A stretch of DNA of 64,000 nucleotides from Aurantiacibacter aquimixticola (GTDB taxonomy: Bacteria > Pseudomonadota > Alphaproteobacteria > Sphingomonadales > Sphingomonadaceae): positions 2,356,001 through 2,420,000 of the forward strand of contig NZ_RAHX01000001.1 of NCBI RefSeq assembly GCF_003605475.1. Direction: 5' to 3'. Below, in pieces: positions 18,780 to 28,183 of this stretch (position 1 is the stretch's first letter; every line of letters begins with the position of its first letter). The notes below the pieces were generated by a model. It was not told the origin of the DNA, did no database searches, and was given only the letters and a program-made list of their open reading frames with translations. Made by a program: the position numbers and the translations under genes.

Positions 18780-18974
18780 TCAATCGTCGCCATCGACGGT
18801 GTCGGGCAAATCTTCGCGATCGGTCGAGGCCATCTTTTCGAGCTCGTCTTCCGACATGCTTTCATACATCTGCTTGGAAGCGCCTTGCAGGTCCGATTTG
18901 TCCTGCTCCCCGCGCTTGGCCGCCAGCGCTGCGCCGGCGGCCTGTTGCTGGGCCTTGCTCTTCGCTTCGGGCAT
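18780..18974 (-). CDS. DUF3008 family protein
   Basis: Small, very hydrophilic protein of 64 aa, with AKSKAQQQAAGAALAAKRGE and LQGASKQMYESMSEDELEKM, the two conserved blocks of DUF3008. It is probably disordered to helical. Its ATG at 18974 shares one base with the DUF2945 stop codon (TGATG). Function unknown. Confidence 0.87.
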   Translation of the reverse strand: MPEAKSKAQQQAAGAALAAKRGEQDKSDLQGASKQMYESMSEDELEKMASTDREDLPDTVDGDD

Positions 18975-19207
18975 CAGTCCTTGTCCCAGTCGGACAATTC
19001 GGAGCCGCGCTTCAACACTTCGTCGCCATCGTCCTGCTTGATCAGGTAGGCGGGATTGTCCTCGTCGCCTTCCTTCGTGACCTCCGTGCCTTGCAATGTC
19101 CTGGTCACTTCGCGCTCGAAGCGTTCCTTGATCTGGCCATGGCCTTCGCCATTGCCCCAGTTCCATTTGACGTACTGGTCGGTTTGATAGCTGTTGGAAT
19201 CGCTCAT
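18974..19207 (-). CDS. DUF2945 (Tudor-like) protein
   Basis: Soluble protein of 77 aa with the DUF2945 pattern YVKWNWGNGEGHGQIKERFE, and NPAYLIKQDDGDEVLKRGSEL at the end. In fungi and bacteria this domain is called hypervirulence-associated and is folded like a Tudor barrel; no ligand is known. It is the second gene of the operon, 9 bases after the acidic membrane protein. Confidence 0.88.
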   Translation of the reverse strand: MSDSNSYQTDQYVKWNWGNGEGHGQIKERFEREVTRTLQGTEVTKEGDEDNPAYLIKQDDGDEVLKRGSELSDWDKD

Positions 19208-19216
19208 GACGGGCTC

Positions 19217-19531
19217 CTATTCGTTTTCGATTATGTCCAGCCCGTCCTGCATTTCGTCGTCAGCGGCATCGAGATCGGCAGGATCGTTGTCGCTATCGGT
19301 CAACACCGGGTCGATCGAGCTTTCGCCGTCGACGGAATCGCGGTTGCCCGACATCGTGATCTCTTCCTCGACATCGCCCTGCGAAAGCGCGCCGAAAATC
19401 CAGATGAAGGAAAGAAATGCGATGGCGGCAAGCAGGCTGATCCCGAGAACCCAGCGCACCACGCCTTCCTTGGAAGCGCCCGTGGCCTCATCGTCCTCGA
19501 TATGGATTTCGTCGCCCTTCTTGTAACTCAT
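19217..19531 (-). CDS. acidic single-pass membrane protein, first gene of DUF operon
   Basis: Unknown protein of 104 aa. A charged N-terminal tail (MSYKKGDEIHIEDDEATGAS) precedes one membrane helix (about 24-46, VVRWVLGISLLAAIAFLSFI) and a highly acidic C-terminal tail with many Asp and Glu to the end. Topology is probably N-in/C-out. No family recognised. It opens the run of seven closely spaced genes ending in DoxX. Confidence 0.65.
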   Translation of the reverse strand: MSYKKGDEIHIEDDEATGASKEGVVRWVLGISLLAAIAFLSFIWIFGALSQGDVEEEITMSGNRDSVDGESSIDPVLTDSDNDPADLDAADDEMQDGLDIIENE

Positions 19532-19630
19532 CGCTATTTCCGCCTTTGCCTTACGTTACGATCCTTGATTGTCGATACGGGCCGGGCTGGGGAAAGTTCC
19601 GCAAACCCGCCCGAATGCTGGGATACAGCG

Positions 19631-20470
19631 CTAGTCGCGCAGCAATTCGTTGATGCCTGTCTTCGAGCGGGTCTGCGCGTCCACCGTTTTGACGATCACC
19701 GCGCAATACAGGCTCGGCCCCGGCGAGCCGTCGGGAAGCGGCTTGCCGGGCAGCGCACCAGGGACGACGACCGCGTAGGGCGGCACTTCGCCGCGACGCA
19801 CTTCGCCGGTCTGCCGGTCCACGATCTTGGTCGATGCGCCGAGATAGACGCCCATGGACAGCACCGCGCCTTCGCCTACGCGCACACCCTCGGCCACTTC
19901 GCTACGCGCGCCGATGAACGCCCTGTCGCCAATGATTACCGGATCCGCCTGCAATGGTTCGAGCACGCCGCCAATGCCCGCACCGCCGGAAATGTGCACG
20001 TTCCTGCCAATCTGTGCGCAGCTTCCAACAGTTGCCCAGGTGTCGACCATCGTGCCTTCATCGACATGGGCGCCGATATTCACAAAGCTGGGCATCAGCA
20101 CCGTATTGCGCGCGATGTAGCTGCCCTGGCGCGCCACCGCACCCGGCACCACGCGGAAACCGGCCTGGCGGAAACGTGCTTCGTCCCAACCTTCGAATTT
20201 GGAGGGCACCTTGTCGAAGGCAGGCTGCCCGGCAGAGCCACCTTCCATCACGCGGTTGTCGTTGAGGCGGAAAGACAGCAGGACGGCCTTCTTCAGCCAT
20301 TGATTGACTTTCCAGCCGCCTTGGCCATCCGGCTCCGCGACGCGTTCTTCGCCGCTGTCCAGCAGGGCGAGCGCCTGGTCCACGAGATTGCGGACTTCGG
20401 TGCTGTCCGGCGTGACGTCGCCGCGCGCTTCCCACGCCTGCTCGATACCGGAGATCAATTGGTCGGACAT
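19631..20470 (-). CDS. dapD: tetrahydrodipicolinate N-succinyltransferase DapD
   Basis: Converts tetrahydrodipicolinate and succinyl-CoA to N-succinyl-2-amino-6-oxopimelate in lysine and meso-diaminopimelate synthesis. The protein has 279 aa, the normal DapD length. An N-terminal helical domain (1-100) is followed by a left-handed parallel beta-helix of hexapeptide repeats ([48 protein letters not shown]). AAGGGAG sits just before the ATG. It is divergent from the subtilisin-like gene at 20595. Confidence 0.97.
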   Translation of the reverse strand: MSDQLISGIEQAWEARGDVTPDSTEVRNLVDQALALLDSGEERVAEPDGQGGWKVNQWLKKAVLLSFRLNDNRVMEGGSAGQPAFDKVPSKFEGWDEARFRQAGFRVVPGAVARQGSYIARNTVLMPSFVNIGAHVDEGTMVDTWATVGSCAQIGRNVHISGGAGIGGVLEPLQADPVIIGDRAFIGARSEVAEGVRVGEGAVLSMGVYLGASTKIVDRQTGEVRRGEVPPYAVVVPGALPGKPLPDGSPGPSLYCAVIVKTVDAQTRSKTGINELLRD

Positions 20471-20594
20471 GCGGTCGCTCCCTTAATGCGCGATGGGTCG
20501 ATGCGAGGGCGGCTAGCGCGCGCGGCGATGCGGCACAAGGCCGCTGCAACCATTGCCGATCTGGCTGGTTGGAAAGACTCGTTAAGCTAGGATT

Positions 20595-23033
20595 ATGGAG
20601 AAGGTGGGCATACCCTTCGCAAAGAAGGGATCGCATTTGGGACGACGAGCGTACAGATCTGGAGGCAGAGCCTTGCGCTGCGGTGTGGCCGCGGCTGCGC
20701 TTGCTCTGGTGGCGGCATGCGGCGGTGGAGGCGGCGGGCCGATCGTCAGCCAGCCGCGTCCTGCGCCCGCCCCGACTCCAACGCCGACACCCACTCCGAC
20801 GCCAACGCCAACGCCCACACCTACGCCGACTACGGCTGGCTTTCCGGTCCAGTCAGTTCCGTCGACATTCAACACACGCGAGTTCCGACGCTCGGACGGA
20901 CCGGGCCAGCACAATGCGGCGAGCGCGTGGGCCGCGGGACATACGGGCGATGGCGTGACGATCGCCGTCATCGACACCGGCATCGACCCTGATAGCCGGG
21001 AATTCGGCGGTCGCATCTCGCCTGCCTCGAAAGACATCTTCGACAGCCGCCCGGTCGAAGGTCCGGATGATCACGGGACAAACGTTTCCATCGTCGCGGC
21101 TGCGGCGCGCAACGGCAATGGCATTCTGGGCATCGCTTACGATTCCACACTCCTAGCCATCCGCGCCGATCAGCCCGGAACCTGCGGCGGCGACAATCCC
21201 GAAGACCCGACGACGGACTGCCAGTTCTTCGATTCCGCCATCGCGCAATCGATCGACTACGCCGTGGCGAACGGCGCCAAAGTCGTGAACATCTCTCTCG
21301 GCGGTGAAGGCTTCATCACGAACCAACTGCGCAATTCGGTTCGCGCGGCGGTGGATGCAGGCGTCCTCATCGTCGTGGCGTCGGGCAATGACGGCCTGCC
21401 CCAGTTGCAGAATTTCGGGCGGACGATTGGCAATGCCGGCGATGGCGGCGTGCTTGTCATCGGGTCGGTCGACGAGAATTACGAGATTTCCGACTTCACC
21501 AATCGCGCCGGGTCCAACCAGCAATATTATCTGACCGCACGCGGAGAAACGATCTGCTGCGTCCAGCAGGATGGCGACATCTTCGTGGACGACGAAGGCT
21601 TCGTCTATCTGTTCTCCGGTACAAGCTTCGCCTCCCCGCAAGTGGCCGGGGCCGCCGCATTGCTGGCGCAGGCATTCCCCAATCTGACCGGTCGGGAGAT
21701 TGCGGAGATCCTGCTCGAAAGCGCCTTCGATGCGGGCGATCCGGGATCAGATGCGGTGTTCGGGCGCGGCATTCTCGATATTGCGGCGGCGTTCCAGCCG
21801 ATCGGTGCCACGGCGATTGCCGGGCAGCCGACCGCTTTCGCACTGGCCGACGGTGCGGGCATAGCTTCGCCTGCCATGGGCGACGCACTCACGCGCGTCT
21901 CGCTACCCACACTGATCACGGACCGCTATGCGCGCGCCTTCGAGACCGACCTTGGTGGCACGCTGCGCGGTGCTGACCAGCGCCCGCGCCTGCAGGGTGC
22001 CGTGGGCCAGTCGACTCGCGCTCTGTCCGGCAGCGCCGGCCCGGCGAGCGTCGCTTTCACTATCGATGCGACCGGGCGTGAGCCGCCGCGCGCGCAGGCC
22101 TTGCGGCTTAGCAGCGAAGATGCCGAAAGCGCGCGCGTCCTGGCGGCGCGGCTGGCGCTGAAATTGTCGCCCGAAACGCAATTTGCTTTCGGCTATCGCG
22201 ACGGAGCGGACGGCATCGTCGCCGGATTGCAGGGCCAAGAGCGGCCCGCTTTCATGATTGCCGGTCGTGGCAGCCTCGATACGGGAATGCTGGCGGGCAG
22301 CGATGCGAGCGTGGCCTTGCGTCGTCAGCTCGGCCCCTGGGGTTTCACCGTCAGCGCGCAAACCGGCTCGACATGGACGGCGGGTGCCGTGCAGCGGGCA
22401 GCGCAATTGCGCGGGCAGCGGCTTGACGAGGACATGCGCAGCTTCGCTCTGGCGGCCGACCGCCGGTTCGGCGATTTCGATGCGGCGTTCGGCCTGAATT
22501 GGACGGCGGAGGACCGTACCCTGCTCGGCGCGCGCTTCCATGAAGGCTTCGGCCTTGCCGGAAGCGATACGCTGTTCGCCGATCTCGATATCGGCTGGCA
22601 GGCGGCGGAGCGGGTGCGGCTCGGCGCATCCTTGCGTCGCGGTTCGACGACGCTGCGTGATGCACCGCTCTTGGGCGAGGGTTCCGGGCTAACCAGCCTC
22701 GGCTGGAGTGTGGATGCCGAGCGCAGCGGCTTTGTTACGCGGGACGACACGATCGCCCTGCGCCTGTCCCAACCCTTGCGCGTCACGGAAGGCGCGCTCA
22801 ATCTGCGCCTGCCGAGTAGTTACAGTTATGTGACCGAAGCGCCCGATGCATATGCAATCCGTTCGCTTGCTCTGTCTCCCGATGGGCGAGAACTTGTCGG
22901 CGAACTGGCCTGGCGCGGGCGGCTCTTCGGCGGCGGCGCGGCGGCGAGCCTGTTCTACCGCCACCAGCCCGGCCATTTTGTCGAAGCGCCAGCCGATGCA
23001 GGCGTGGCGCTGCGCTGGTCGCGCAGATTCTGA
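20595..23033 (+). CDS. subtilisin-like (S8) surface protease with C-terminal barrel-like region
   Basis: Large exported serine protease of 812 aa. N-terminal signal with a lipobox-like LVAAC (Cys42) and a Gly run, then ten Pro-Thr dipeptides (about 60-79). The S8 domain spans about 93-400: Asp127 (AVIDTGID), His160 (DDHGTNVS), Ser344 (SGTSFASPQ). Residues 420-812 have alternating strands and end in Phe (LRWSRRF), as in autotransporter-type outer-membrane barrels. Thus it may be a surface-exposed or self-displaying protease. Both a lipid anchor and a barrel would be unusual together. The repeat codons are of the CC-NAC-N type. Confidence 0.9.
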   Translation: MEKVGIPFAKKGSHLGRRAYRSGGRALRCGVAAAALALVAACGGGGGGPIVSQPRPAPAPTPTPTPTPTPTPTPTPTPTTAGFPVQSVPSTFNTREFRRSDGPGQHNAASAWAAGHTGDGVTIAVIDTGIDPDSREFGGRISPASKDIFDSRPVEGPDDHGTNVSIVAAAARNGNGILGIAYDSTLLAIRADQPGTCGGDNPEDPTTDCQFFDSAIAQSIDYAVANGAKVVNISLGGEGFITNQLRNSVRAAVDAGVLIVVASGNDGLPQLQNFGRTIGNAGDGGVLVIGSVDENYEISDFTNRAGSNQQYYLTARGETICCVQQDGDIFVDDEGFVYLFSGTSFASPQVAGAAALLAQAFPNLTGREIAEILLESAFDAGDPGSDAVFGRGILDIAAAFQPIGATAIAGQPTAFALADGAGIASPAMGDALTRVSLPTLITDRYARAFETDLGGTLRGADQRPRLQGAVGQSTRALSGSAGPASVAFTIDATGREPPRAQALRLSSEDAESARVLAARLALKLSPETQFAFGYRDGADGIVAGLQGQERPAFMIAGRGSLDTGMLAGSDASVALRRQLGPWGFTVSAQTGSTWTAGAVQRAAQLRGQRLDEDMRSFALAADRRFGDFDAAFGLNWTAEDRTLLGARFHEGFGLAGSDTLFADLDIGWQAAERVRLGASLRRGSTTLRDAPLLGEGSGLTSLGWSVDAERSGFVTRDDTIALRLSQPLRVTEGALNLRLPSSYSYVTEAPDAYAIRSLALSPDGRELVGELAWRGRLFGGGAAASLFYRHQPGHFVEAPADAGVALRWSRRF

Positions 23034-23672
23034 TCAGGGCCGCATCAGGTCTCGGGTAAAATCGACGAGGCCAGTCTGGCGGGCGCGGCGCATGCGCTCT
23101 GCATTGAGGATCGTGCGGACCTTTTCAAAGCAATCGTCGATATCGTCATTCACGACCACGAAGTCGTAACCGTCCCAATGGCTTATTTCGCTGCGGGCCC
23201 GCGCCATCCGCCCCTCGATCACCGCATCGCTGTCCGTTCCCCGGCAGCGCAGCCGCTGCTCGAGCGCGGCGATGCTGGGCGGCAGGAGGAAGACGCGCAC
23301 GACGTCCACTTCCATGCGCTGGTAAAGCTGCTGCGTGCCTTGCCAGTCGATATCGAACAGAAAATCTCGCCCGTCCTTGAGGCCGGCTTTGATATGCGAC
23401 TTGGGCGTGCCGTAGTGGTTGCCGAAAACTTCGGCCCATTCGAGCAGTTCGCCATCCCCCACCATCTGGTGGAACGCGGCTTCGGACACGAAATGATAGT
23501 CTTTGCCATCGACTTCGCCCGGCCTGGGCGGGCGCGTCGTGACGGACACCGACATGGCGATCGCGCCGTCTTCGGCCAGTAGTCGGCGCGCAATCGTCGT
23601 CTTCCCCGCTCCGGAGGGTGACGAGAGGATGAACATGAGTCCGCGGCGGTGAAGGCTTTCCTGATCGGCCAT
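23034..23672 (-). CDS. gmk: guanylate kinase
   Basis: Phosphorylates GMP to GDP in purine metabolism. The protein has 212 aa, normal length. The P-loop is SSPSGAGKTT (residues about 18-27), followed by VSVTTRPPRPGEVDGKDYHF, the GMP-binding region, and VRRMARARSEISHW-like lid helix. The frame remains open to 24005, but the start at 23672 (MADQESLHRRG) matches the family. Its stop abuts the convergent protease gene without a gap. Confidence 0.97.
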   Translation of the reverse strand: MADQESLHRRGLMFILSSPSGAGKTTIARRLLAEDGAIAMSVSVTTRPPRPGEVDGKDYHFVSEAAFHQMVGDGELLEWAEVFGNHYGTPKSHIKAGLKDGRDFLFDIDWQGTQQLYQRMEVDVVRVFLLPPSIAALEQRLRCRGTDSDAVIEGRMARARSEISHWDGYDFVVVNDDIDDCFEKVRTILNAERMRRARQTGLVDFTRDLMRP

Positions 23673-23724
23673 GCGCGCTGTTGGCCCATCGGCAAGACCG
23701 AAATCAAGTGTTGCGTGATCGCCC

Positions 23725-24132
23725 CTAGATCGCCGAGTCGGGATCAGCCTGTTTTTCGAGCGTCTTCTGACCGGATCTGATCGCGGCGCGGCGGCCCTGG
23801 CTGCGATCGAACAGGGTCTTGGCAAGCAGGCCCGTCGATACCAGCAGGAAACCGGGCACCGACTTGGTTGCATATTTGGTGACGCCATAGGCGGCCACGG
23901 CATGGAGCAAAGAGCGATTCTCGACCGCATCCTTGGCGAAATCCTTGCCGTATTTACGGCCCAGCAAGGCCTTCTCGACCGTCTGGCGGGACAGCCGACC
24001 CACACCGCGTAGCAGGATATTGTAGATCAGCAGGTTGGTGGCGGGGTTCGGGCTGGGGCCCGGCATGGTCTCGGCGGAATCGTCGTTCATCGCATCGGCG
24101 ATGCGATCGGTGAGATGATTGGCTTTCGGCAT
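23725..24132 (-). CDS. hypothetical protein between sspB and gmk
   Basis: Unknown protein of 135 aa. It is basic, with a hydrophobic stretch around residues 32-46 (NLLIYNILLRGVG) and another near 83-105 (AVAAYGVTKYATKSVPGFLL then VSTGLLAKTLFD). The tail is polar and Lys/Arg-rich. A peripheral membrane role is possible. Met15 is an alternative start. It sits between sspB and gmk in the same direction. No family recognised. Confidence 0.6.
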   Translation of the reverse strand: MPKANHLTDRIADAMNDDSAETMPGPSPNPATNLLIYNILLRGVGRLSRQTVEKALLGRKYGKDFAKDAVENRSLLHAVAAYGVTKYATKSVPGFLLVSTGLLAKTLFDRSQGRRAAIRSGQKTLEKQADPDSAI

Positions 24133-24173
24133 CGGCAGCGCCCCTCTTGCAGCGGGCGCGCGAAGGCGTCCGC

Positions 24174-24686
24174 CTATTTCTTGCGGCCGAAATCGACCGT
24201 GACGACATTGGAGCCGTCTTCACTGGTGGCAATGTCCGCCGCGCCGCCTTGTTCCGCTTCGGCGCTGCCGTCATTCTGCGCATCTTCGTGCTCGGCAGGC
24301 TCCGCGTCCTCGACAGCGGCCTGGAATTGTAGGCCGAAATCGACCGCGGGATCAACGAAAGCGGTGATGGCGGAAAAGGGGATCGAAAGCTTGGACGGGA
24401 TCTGGTTGAAGCTGAGCCCCACCGAAAAGCCGGTGTCGGTGACGTTGAGATCCCAGAACTTGTTCTGCAGGACGATCGTCATCTCATCGGGGAAGCGTTC
24501 ATGCAGCGTGGCGGGGATGTCCACGCCAGTCGCAGCGGTCTTGAACGTGATATAGAAATGGTGGCTGCCCGGCAGGGTCGCGCCGTTCTGTTCCACTTGG
24601 CGCAACACGCGGCCGACCACGGCGCGCAGCGCTTCCTGCACGATTTCGTCGTATGGGATCAGGCTGTCGGGCGTATCGTCGCTCAT
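24174..24686 (-). CDS. sspB: ClpXP adaptor SspB-like protein
   Basis: Alphaproteobacterial SspB-type adaptor, 170 aa, which delivers ssrA-tagged and other substrates to ClpXP. The folded part (about 1-130) has SLIPYDEIVQEALRAVVGRV and YITFKTAATGVDIPATLHER, typical of the family, and NKFWDLNVTDTGFSVGLSF. A long acidic linker (about 130-155) leads to the conserved C-terminal tail ending in VVTVDFGRKK, the ClpX-binding module. The start at 24686 fits the family; the frame opens at 24728. Confidence 0.9.
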   Translation of the reverse strand: MSDDTPDSLIPYDEIVQEALRAVVGRVLRQVEQNGATLPGSHHFYITFKTAATGVDIPATLHERFPDEMTIVLQNKFWDLNVTDTGFSVGLSFNQIPSKLSIPFSAITAFVDPAVDFGLQFQAAVEDAEPAEHEDAQNDGSAEAEQGGAADIATSEDGSNVVTVDFGRKK

Positions 24687-24803
24687 GCGGTTTAGGTGGC
24701 GCTGCGCGAAAGGCAGGTCAAGCGACAATCGGAGCGAAAGCGACGTTCTCCCACGCCTTTTGGCCGCTTGCGCCCTGCGACGGTCCGCCTATAGGCTCCT
24801 GCC

Positions 24804-25397
24804 ATGCGCAAAGGCCGGATAGAGCGAAAGACCAAGGAAACCGATATTCTCGTCGAGGTCGATCTCGACGGGACGGGCAGCTACGATGTGTCGACGGGGA
24901 TCGGCTTTCTCGATCACATGGTCGAGCAATTCAGCCGCCACTCGCTGATCGACGTGAAGCTGAAGGTGGATGGCGACCTGCATATCGACCAGCACCACAC
25001 GACCGAGGACAGCGCCATCGCCCTGGGCCAGGCGCTGGCGGATGCTCTGGGCGACAAGGGCGGGATCGGCCGATATGGCGAAGCGCACTCGCCGATGGAC
25101 GAGACGCTCGCGCGCGTCGTGCTCGATATCTCGGGACGGCCCTACCTCGTCTGGAAAGCGCGCTTCACGCAAGAAAAGCTGGGCGAGTGGGATACCGAGC
25201 TGATCGAGCACTGGTTCCATTCGGTTGCCCAGAGCGCCGGGCTGACGCTGCATTGTCAGGTGCTCTACGGCAGCAACAATCACCATATCTGCGAAGCGCT
25301 CTACAAGGGTTTCGCGCGCGCCATGCGTCAGGCTGTCGAGCTCGACCCGCGCAAAGGCGACGCCGTGCCGAGCACCAAGGGACAGCTCGGTGGTTGA
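24804..25397 (+). CDS. hisB: imidazoleglycerol-phosphate dehydratase HisB
   Basis: Catalyses the sixth step of histidine synthesis. 197 aa, monofunctional type without the phosphatase domain of E. coli HisB. Metal-binding motifs are visible: [38 protein letters not shown], and [18 protein letters not shown]. First gene of the his cluster. The segment 25398-25519 to hisH holds a dispersed repeat, so hisH may have its own promoter or be reached by read-through. Confidence 0.97.
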   Translation: MRKGRIERKTKETDILVEVDLDGTGSYDVSTGIGFLDHMVEQFSRHSLIDVKLKVDGDLHIDQHHTTEDSAIALGQALADALGDKGGIGRYGEAHSPMDETLARVVLDISGRPYLVWKARFTQEKLGEWDTELIEHWFHSVAQSAGLTLHCQVLYGSNNHHICEALYKGFARAMRQAVELDPRKGDAVPSTKGQLGG

Positions 25398-25426
25398 GTG
25401 TTCGTTTCCCGCACGCCCATCCGGGC

Positions 25427-25491
25427 GCGCGTCCTCGCTAGACGGCCTTCGCTTTGCTGCGGCCCCGCTGCGGGCGGGCAGTCGCCCTTGC
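25427..25491 (+). repeat. dispersed repeat copy between hisB and hisH
   Basis: About 65 bases beginning GCGTCCTCGCTAGACGGCC and ending GTCGCCCTTGCGG. It closely matches the reverse complement of 44641-44695 (same GTCCTCGCTAGACGGCC and CCCCGCTGCGGGCGGGCA blocks) and is more distantly related to the pair around the HPF gene. It lies within a 122-base spacer of the his operon. Confidence 0.75.
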
Positions 25492-25519
25492 GGTTGCTGC
25501 GCATTCGTCGGGTCTAACG

Positions 25520-26146
25520 ATGGTTAATCCCATTGCGCTGATCGATTACGGCGCAGGCAACCTTCATTCGGTTCACAACGCGCTGAAGGCGGTGGGTGCT
25601 TCGCCCGCGATTACCGCAGACCCGGACATGGTCGCCAAGGCCGAGCGGATCGTGATGCCCGGTGTCGGCTCCTTTCGCGCCTGCCGTGACGGGCTGATCG
25701 GCATTCCCGGCATGGTCGAGGCGCTCGAGCAGCGCGTGCTGCGCGACGGCGCACCCTTCCTCGGCATCTGCGTCGGCATGCAATTGCTCGCCACGCGCGG
25801 GCTGGAGCATGGCGAGACGCTTGGACTGGACTGGATCGGCGGCGAGGTGCGGAAGATAGAGCGCACCGATCCCGCCATCCGCGTGCCGCATATGGGCTGG
25901 AACGATGTCGCGCTCACACCGCATCACGGCGATCACCCGCTGGTGGAGGAGGGCGAGGCCTACTATCTCCATTCCTATCATTTCGTGCCCGATGAAGGCC
26001 GCGATGTCGCCGCCATGACCGATCACGGCGGCGGCCTCGTCGCGGCGGTCGCGCGGGACAATATCGCGGGTGTGCAATTCCACCCTGAAAAGAGCCAGGC
26101 CTTCGGGCTGGGCCTATTGCGACGTTTTCTGGAGTGGAAGCCGTGA
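25520..26146 (+). CDS. hisH: imidazole glycerol phosphate synthase glutaminase subunit HisH
   Basis: Class I glutamine amidotransferase, 208 aa, which hydrolyses glutamine and passes ammonia to HisF. The nucleophile Cys is in LGICVGMQLLATRG, and the His/Glu of the triad in VQFHPEKSQ near the C-terminus. The start is the ATG at 25520 (MVNPIALIDYGAGN). Its stop overlaps hisA by GTGA. Confidence 0.96.
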   Translation: MVNPIALIDYGAGNLHSVHNALKAVGASPAITADPDMVAKAERIVMPGVGSFRACRDGLIGIPGMVEALEQRVLRDGAPFLGICVGMQLLATRGLEHGETLGLDWIGGEVRKIERTDPAIRVPHMGWNDVALTPHHGDHPLVEEGEAYYLHSYHFVPDEGRDVAAMTDHGGGLVAAVARDNIAGVQFHPEKSQAFGLGLLRRFLEWKP

Positions 26147-26868
26147 TCGTATTTCCCGCAATCGACCTCAAGGGCGGCGAAGTCGTGCGGCTTGCCGAAG
26201 GCGATATGGATCGTGCCACCGTTTATGGCGACGATCCCGCCGCGCAGGCCATGCTGTTTGCGGAGGCGGGGGCGCAGCATCTCCATGTGGTCGATCTGGA
26301 CGGCGCGTTCGCGGGCGAGAGCCGCAACCGGGCGGCGGTAGAAGAGATCGTCGAGCGGTTTCCGGGCTACGTCCAGCTGGGCGGCGGCATCCGTGATGCG
26401 GCTGCGGTCGAAGGCTGGTTCAATCTCGGCGTCGCTCGGCTGGTGATCGGCTCTGCGGCGCTGAAGGACCCGCAATTCGTGAAGGACATGGCCAAGGCGT
26501 GGGAAGGCGGCATCGTCGTCGCGGTCGACGCGCGGGACGGCATGGTCGCCACCGAAGGCTGGGCCGAGGTGTCGGACGTGCCAGTGGAGGATATGGCCCG
26601 CCGGTTCGAGGATGCGGGTGTGGCAAGCCTGCTCTTCACCGATATCGGGCGCGACGGGCTGCTGAAAGGGTGCAATGTCGATGCAACGGTGGAGCTGGCG
26701 CGCAGCGTCGATATCCCGGTGATCGCCAGCGGCGGCGTGAAGGGGTTGGACGACATCCACATGCTGGCGCTGCAGGCCGACCAGGGCATCGAGGGCGTCA
26801 TCACCGGCCGCGCGCTGTACGAAGGACGACTGGACCTGGCGACCGCGATCGCGATGGCAAACCGGTGA
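26143..26868 (+). CDS. hisA: phosphoribosyl isomerase HisA
   Basis: Isomerises ProFAR in the fourth histidine step. 241 aa, (beta/alpha)8 barrel. The catalytic aspartates lie in PAIDLKGGEVVRL (Asp7) and VVAVDARDGMV; phosphate-binding Gly-rich loops are GGGIRD and ASGGVKG. The GTG start at 26143 gives the family-typical MIVFPAIDL and overlaps the hisH stop; a GTG nine bases earlier is less likely. The stop overlaps the next gene (GTGA). Confidence 0.96.
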   Translation: MIVFPAIDLKGGEVVRLAEGDMDRATVYGDDPAAQAMLFAEAGAQHLHVVDLDGAFAGESRNRAAVEEIVERFPGYVQLGGGIRDAAAVEGWFNLGVARLVIGSAALKDPQFVKDMAKAWEGGIVVAVDARDGMVATEGWAEVSDVPVEDMARRFEDAGVASLLFTDIGRDGLLKGCNVDATVELARSVDIPVIASGGVKGLDDIHMLALQADQGIEGVITGRALYEGRLDLATAIAMANR

Positions 26869-27113
26869 CAATTGCCGATGCAGGCATTCTGGCGAGCGTC
26901 GTCATCATCGCGGTGGTTGTCGTCGATTGGCGGCGCGGTGTCACGGGCATCGGCAAGGCGCGGCTGACGAAGGAGCGCTCGCCGGACAAATTCTGGTATG
27001 CACTGGTGCTGTACATCAACATGGCGATTTTCCTGTTTTATGCCTCGGGGCAGCTGATGGCCGATGAAGCGCCTGTCGAAGCCGAAGCGCAGCGTGAGAT
27101 GACCAAGGCATGA
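26865..27113 (+). CDS. small membrane protein inside his operon
   Basis: Unknown 82-aa protein. Two hydrophobic helices (about 6-20 and 44-60) are separated by a basic loop ([18 protein letters not shown]). The GTG start overlaps the hisA stop as GTGA, and its own stop overlaps the next start (ATGA), so expression is coupled to hisA. No family recognised. Confidence 0.62.
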   Translation: MTIADAGILASVVIIAVVVVDWRRGVTGIGKARLTKERSPDKFWYALVLYINMAIFLFYASGQLMADEAPVEAEAQREMTKA

Positions 27114-27352
27114 GCGGCTCGCTGCGTGCCTATGCCATGCCTGCGCTCGCTGGGGCGCTGATCGCCTTTCTTGTTCGGCTGATCTTCGGCGATCTGCAGA
27201 TCGCGCTGATCGGAATGGTTGTATACACGGTCGTTCTCGGCGTGCTGGTGGTGCTAGCCAAGGCCTTGAAGTGGCAGGAGGCACCGCTCGCCTATGCCGC
27301 GATTTCCGCCATCGCCGTCACCGTCGCCTTCTTGCTGAGCCATTCGTCATGA
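27110..27352 (+). CDS. second small membrane protein inside his operon
   Basis: Unknown 80-aa protein with three hydrophobic helices (about 9-25, 28-50, 60-77) and almost no soluble part. It overlaps the preceding gene and hisF by four bases each (ATGA), so all are translated together. No motif recognised; a role in histidine synthesis would be unexpected for such a protein. Confidence 0.62.
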   Translation: MSGSLRAYAMPALAGALIAFLVRLIFGDLQIALIGMVVYTVVLGVLVVLAKALKWQEAPLAYAAISAIAVTVAFLLSHSS

Positions 27353-28113
27353 CCGTTCGCATCCGTGTCATCCCTTGCCTCGACGTTGCCGATGGGCGCG
27401 TGGTCAAGGGTGTCAATTTCGTCGATCTGAAGGATGCCGGCGATCCCGTCGAACAGGCGCAAGCCTATAGCGAGGCGGGCGCGGACGAGCTGTGCTTTCT
27501 CGACATTTCCGCAAGCCATGAAGGGCGCGGCACGCTGCTCGACATGGTTCGGCGGACGGCGGAGGTGTGCTTCATGCCGCTGACGGTGGGCGGCGGCGTG
27601 TCCAGCGTGGAGGATGCGCGCGCACTGCTGCTTGCCGGAGCTGACAAGGTCGCGGTCAATTCCGCAGCCGTTCGCCGTCCGGAAATCATGGCGGACATCG
27701 CCGACCGGATGGGCAGCCAGTGCGCTGTCGCGAGCGTGGACGCGCGGCGCGTGACCGATGGACGCTGGGAAATCTTTACCCATGGCGGACGCCGTGAAAC
27801 CGGCATCGACGCGGTCGAGCATGCGGTTAGACTGGCTGAATTGGGCGCGGGCGAACTGCTCGTCACCAGCATGGATGGCGACGGGACGCAGGCGGGCTAC
27901 GATCTCGAATTGACGCGCGCCATCGCCGATGCCGTAAGTGTCCCGGTGGTCGCCAGCGGCGGGGTCGGCACGCTGCATCACCTGGTGGACGGGGTTACGA
28001 AGGGCGGGGCGAGCGCGGTGCTGGCCGCCAGCATCTTCCATTTCGGCAGACACACCGTGGCGGAGGCACACGCTGCTTTGCGCGCAGCCGGATTGCCCGC
28101 GCGCGGCACCTGA
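27349..28113 (+). CDS. hisF: imidazole glycerol phosphate synthase cyclase subunit HisF
   Basis: Cyclase partner of HisH, 254 aa (beta/alpha)8 barrel. The catalytic aspartates are in [17 protein letters not shown] (Asp11) and [26 protein letters not shown]; the phosphate loops are VGGGVSS and ASGGVGT. The start ATG at 27349 overlaps the upstream stop. The C-terminus is normal for the family. Confidence 0.96.
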   Translation: MTVRIRVIPCLDVADGRVVKGVNFVDLKDAGDPVEQAQAYSEAGADELCFLDISASHEGRGTLLDMVRRTAEVCFMPLTVGGGVSSVEDARALLLAGADKVAVNSAAVRRPEIMADIADRMGSQCAVASVDARRVTDGRWEIFTHGGRRETGIDAVEHAVRLAELGAGELLVTSMDGDGTQAGYDLELTRAIADAVSVPVVASGGVGTLHHLVDGVTKGGASAVLAASIFHFGRHTVAEAHAALRAAGLPARGT

Positions 28114-28183
28114 TCGGTCCCGCGCTGGGACAGCGGCGCGGCCGCGCTTGTGTGCACCTGCGAAAAGGCGGAGCGTCGCTTCC

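Noticed and set aside
20770..20832. CCNACN hexamer array as a microsatellite or regulatory repeat
   Set aside because: It encodes the Pro-Thr linker of the S8 protease in frame, so the coding role explains it.
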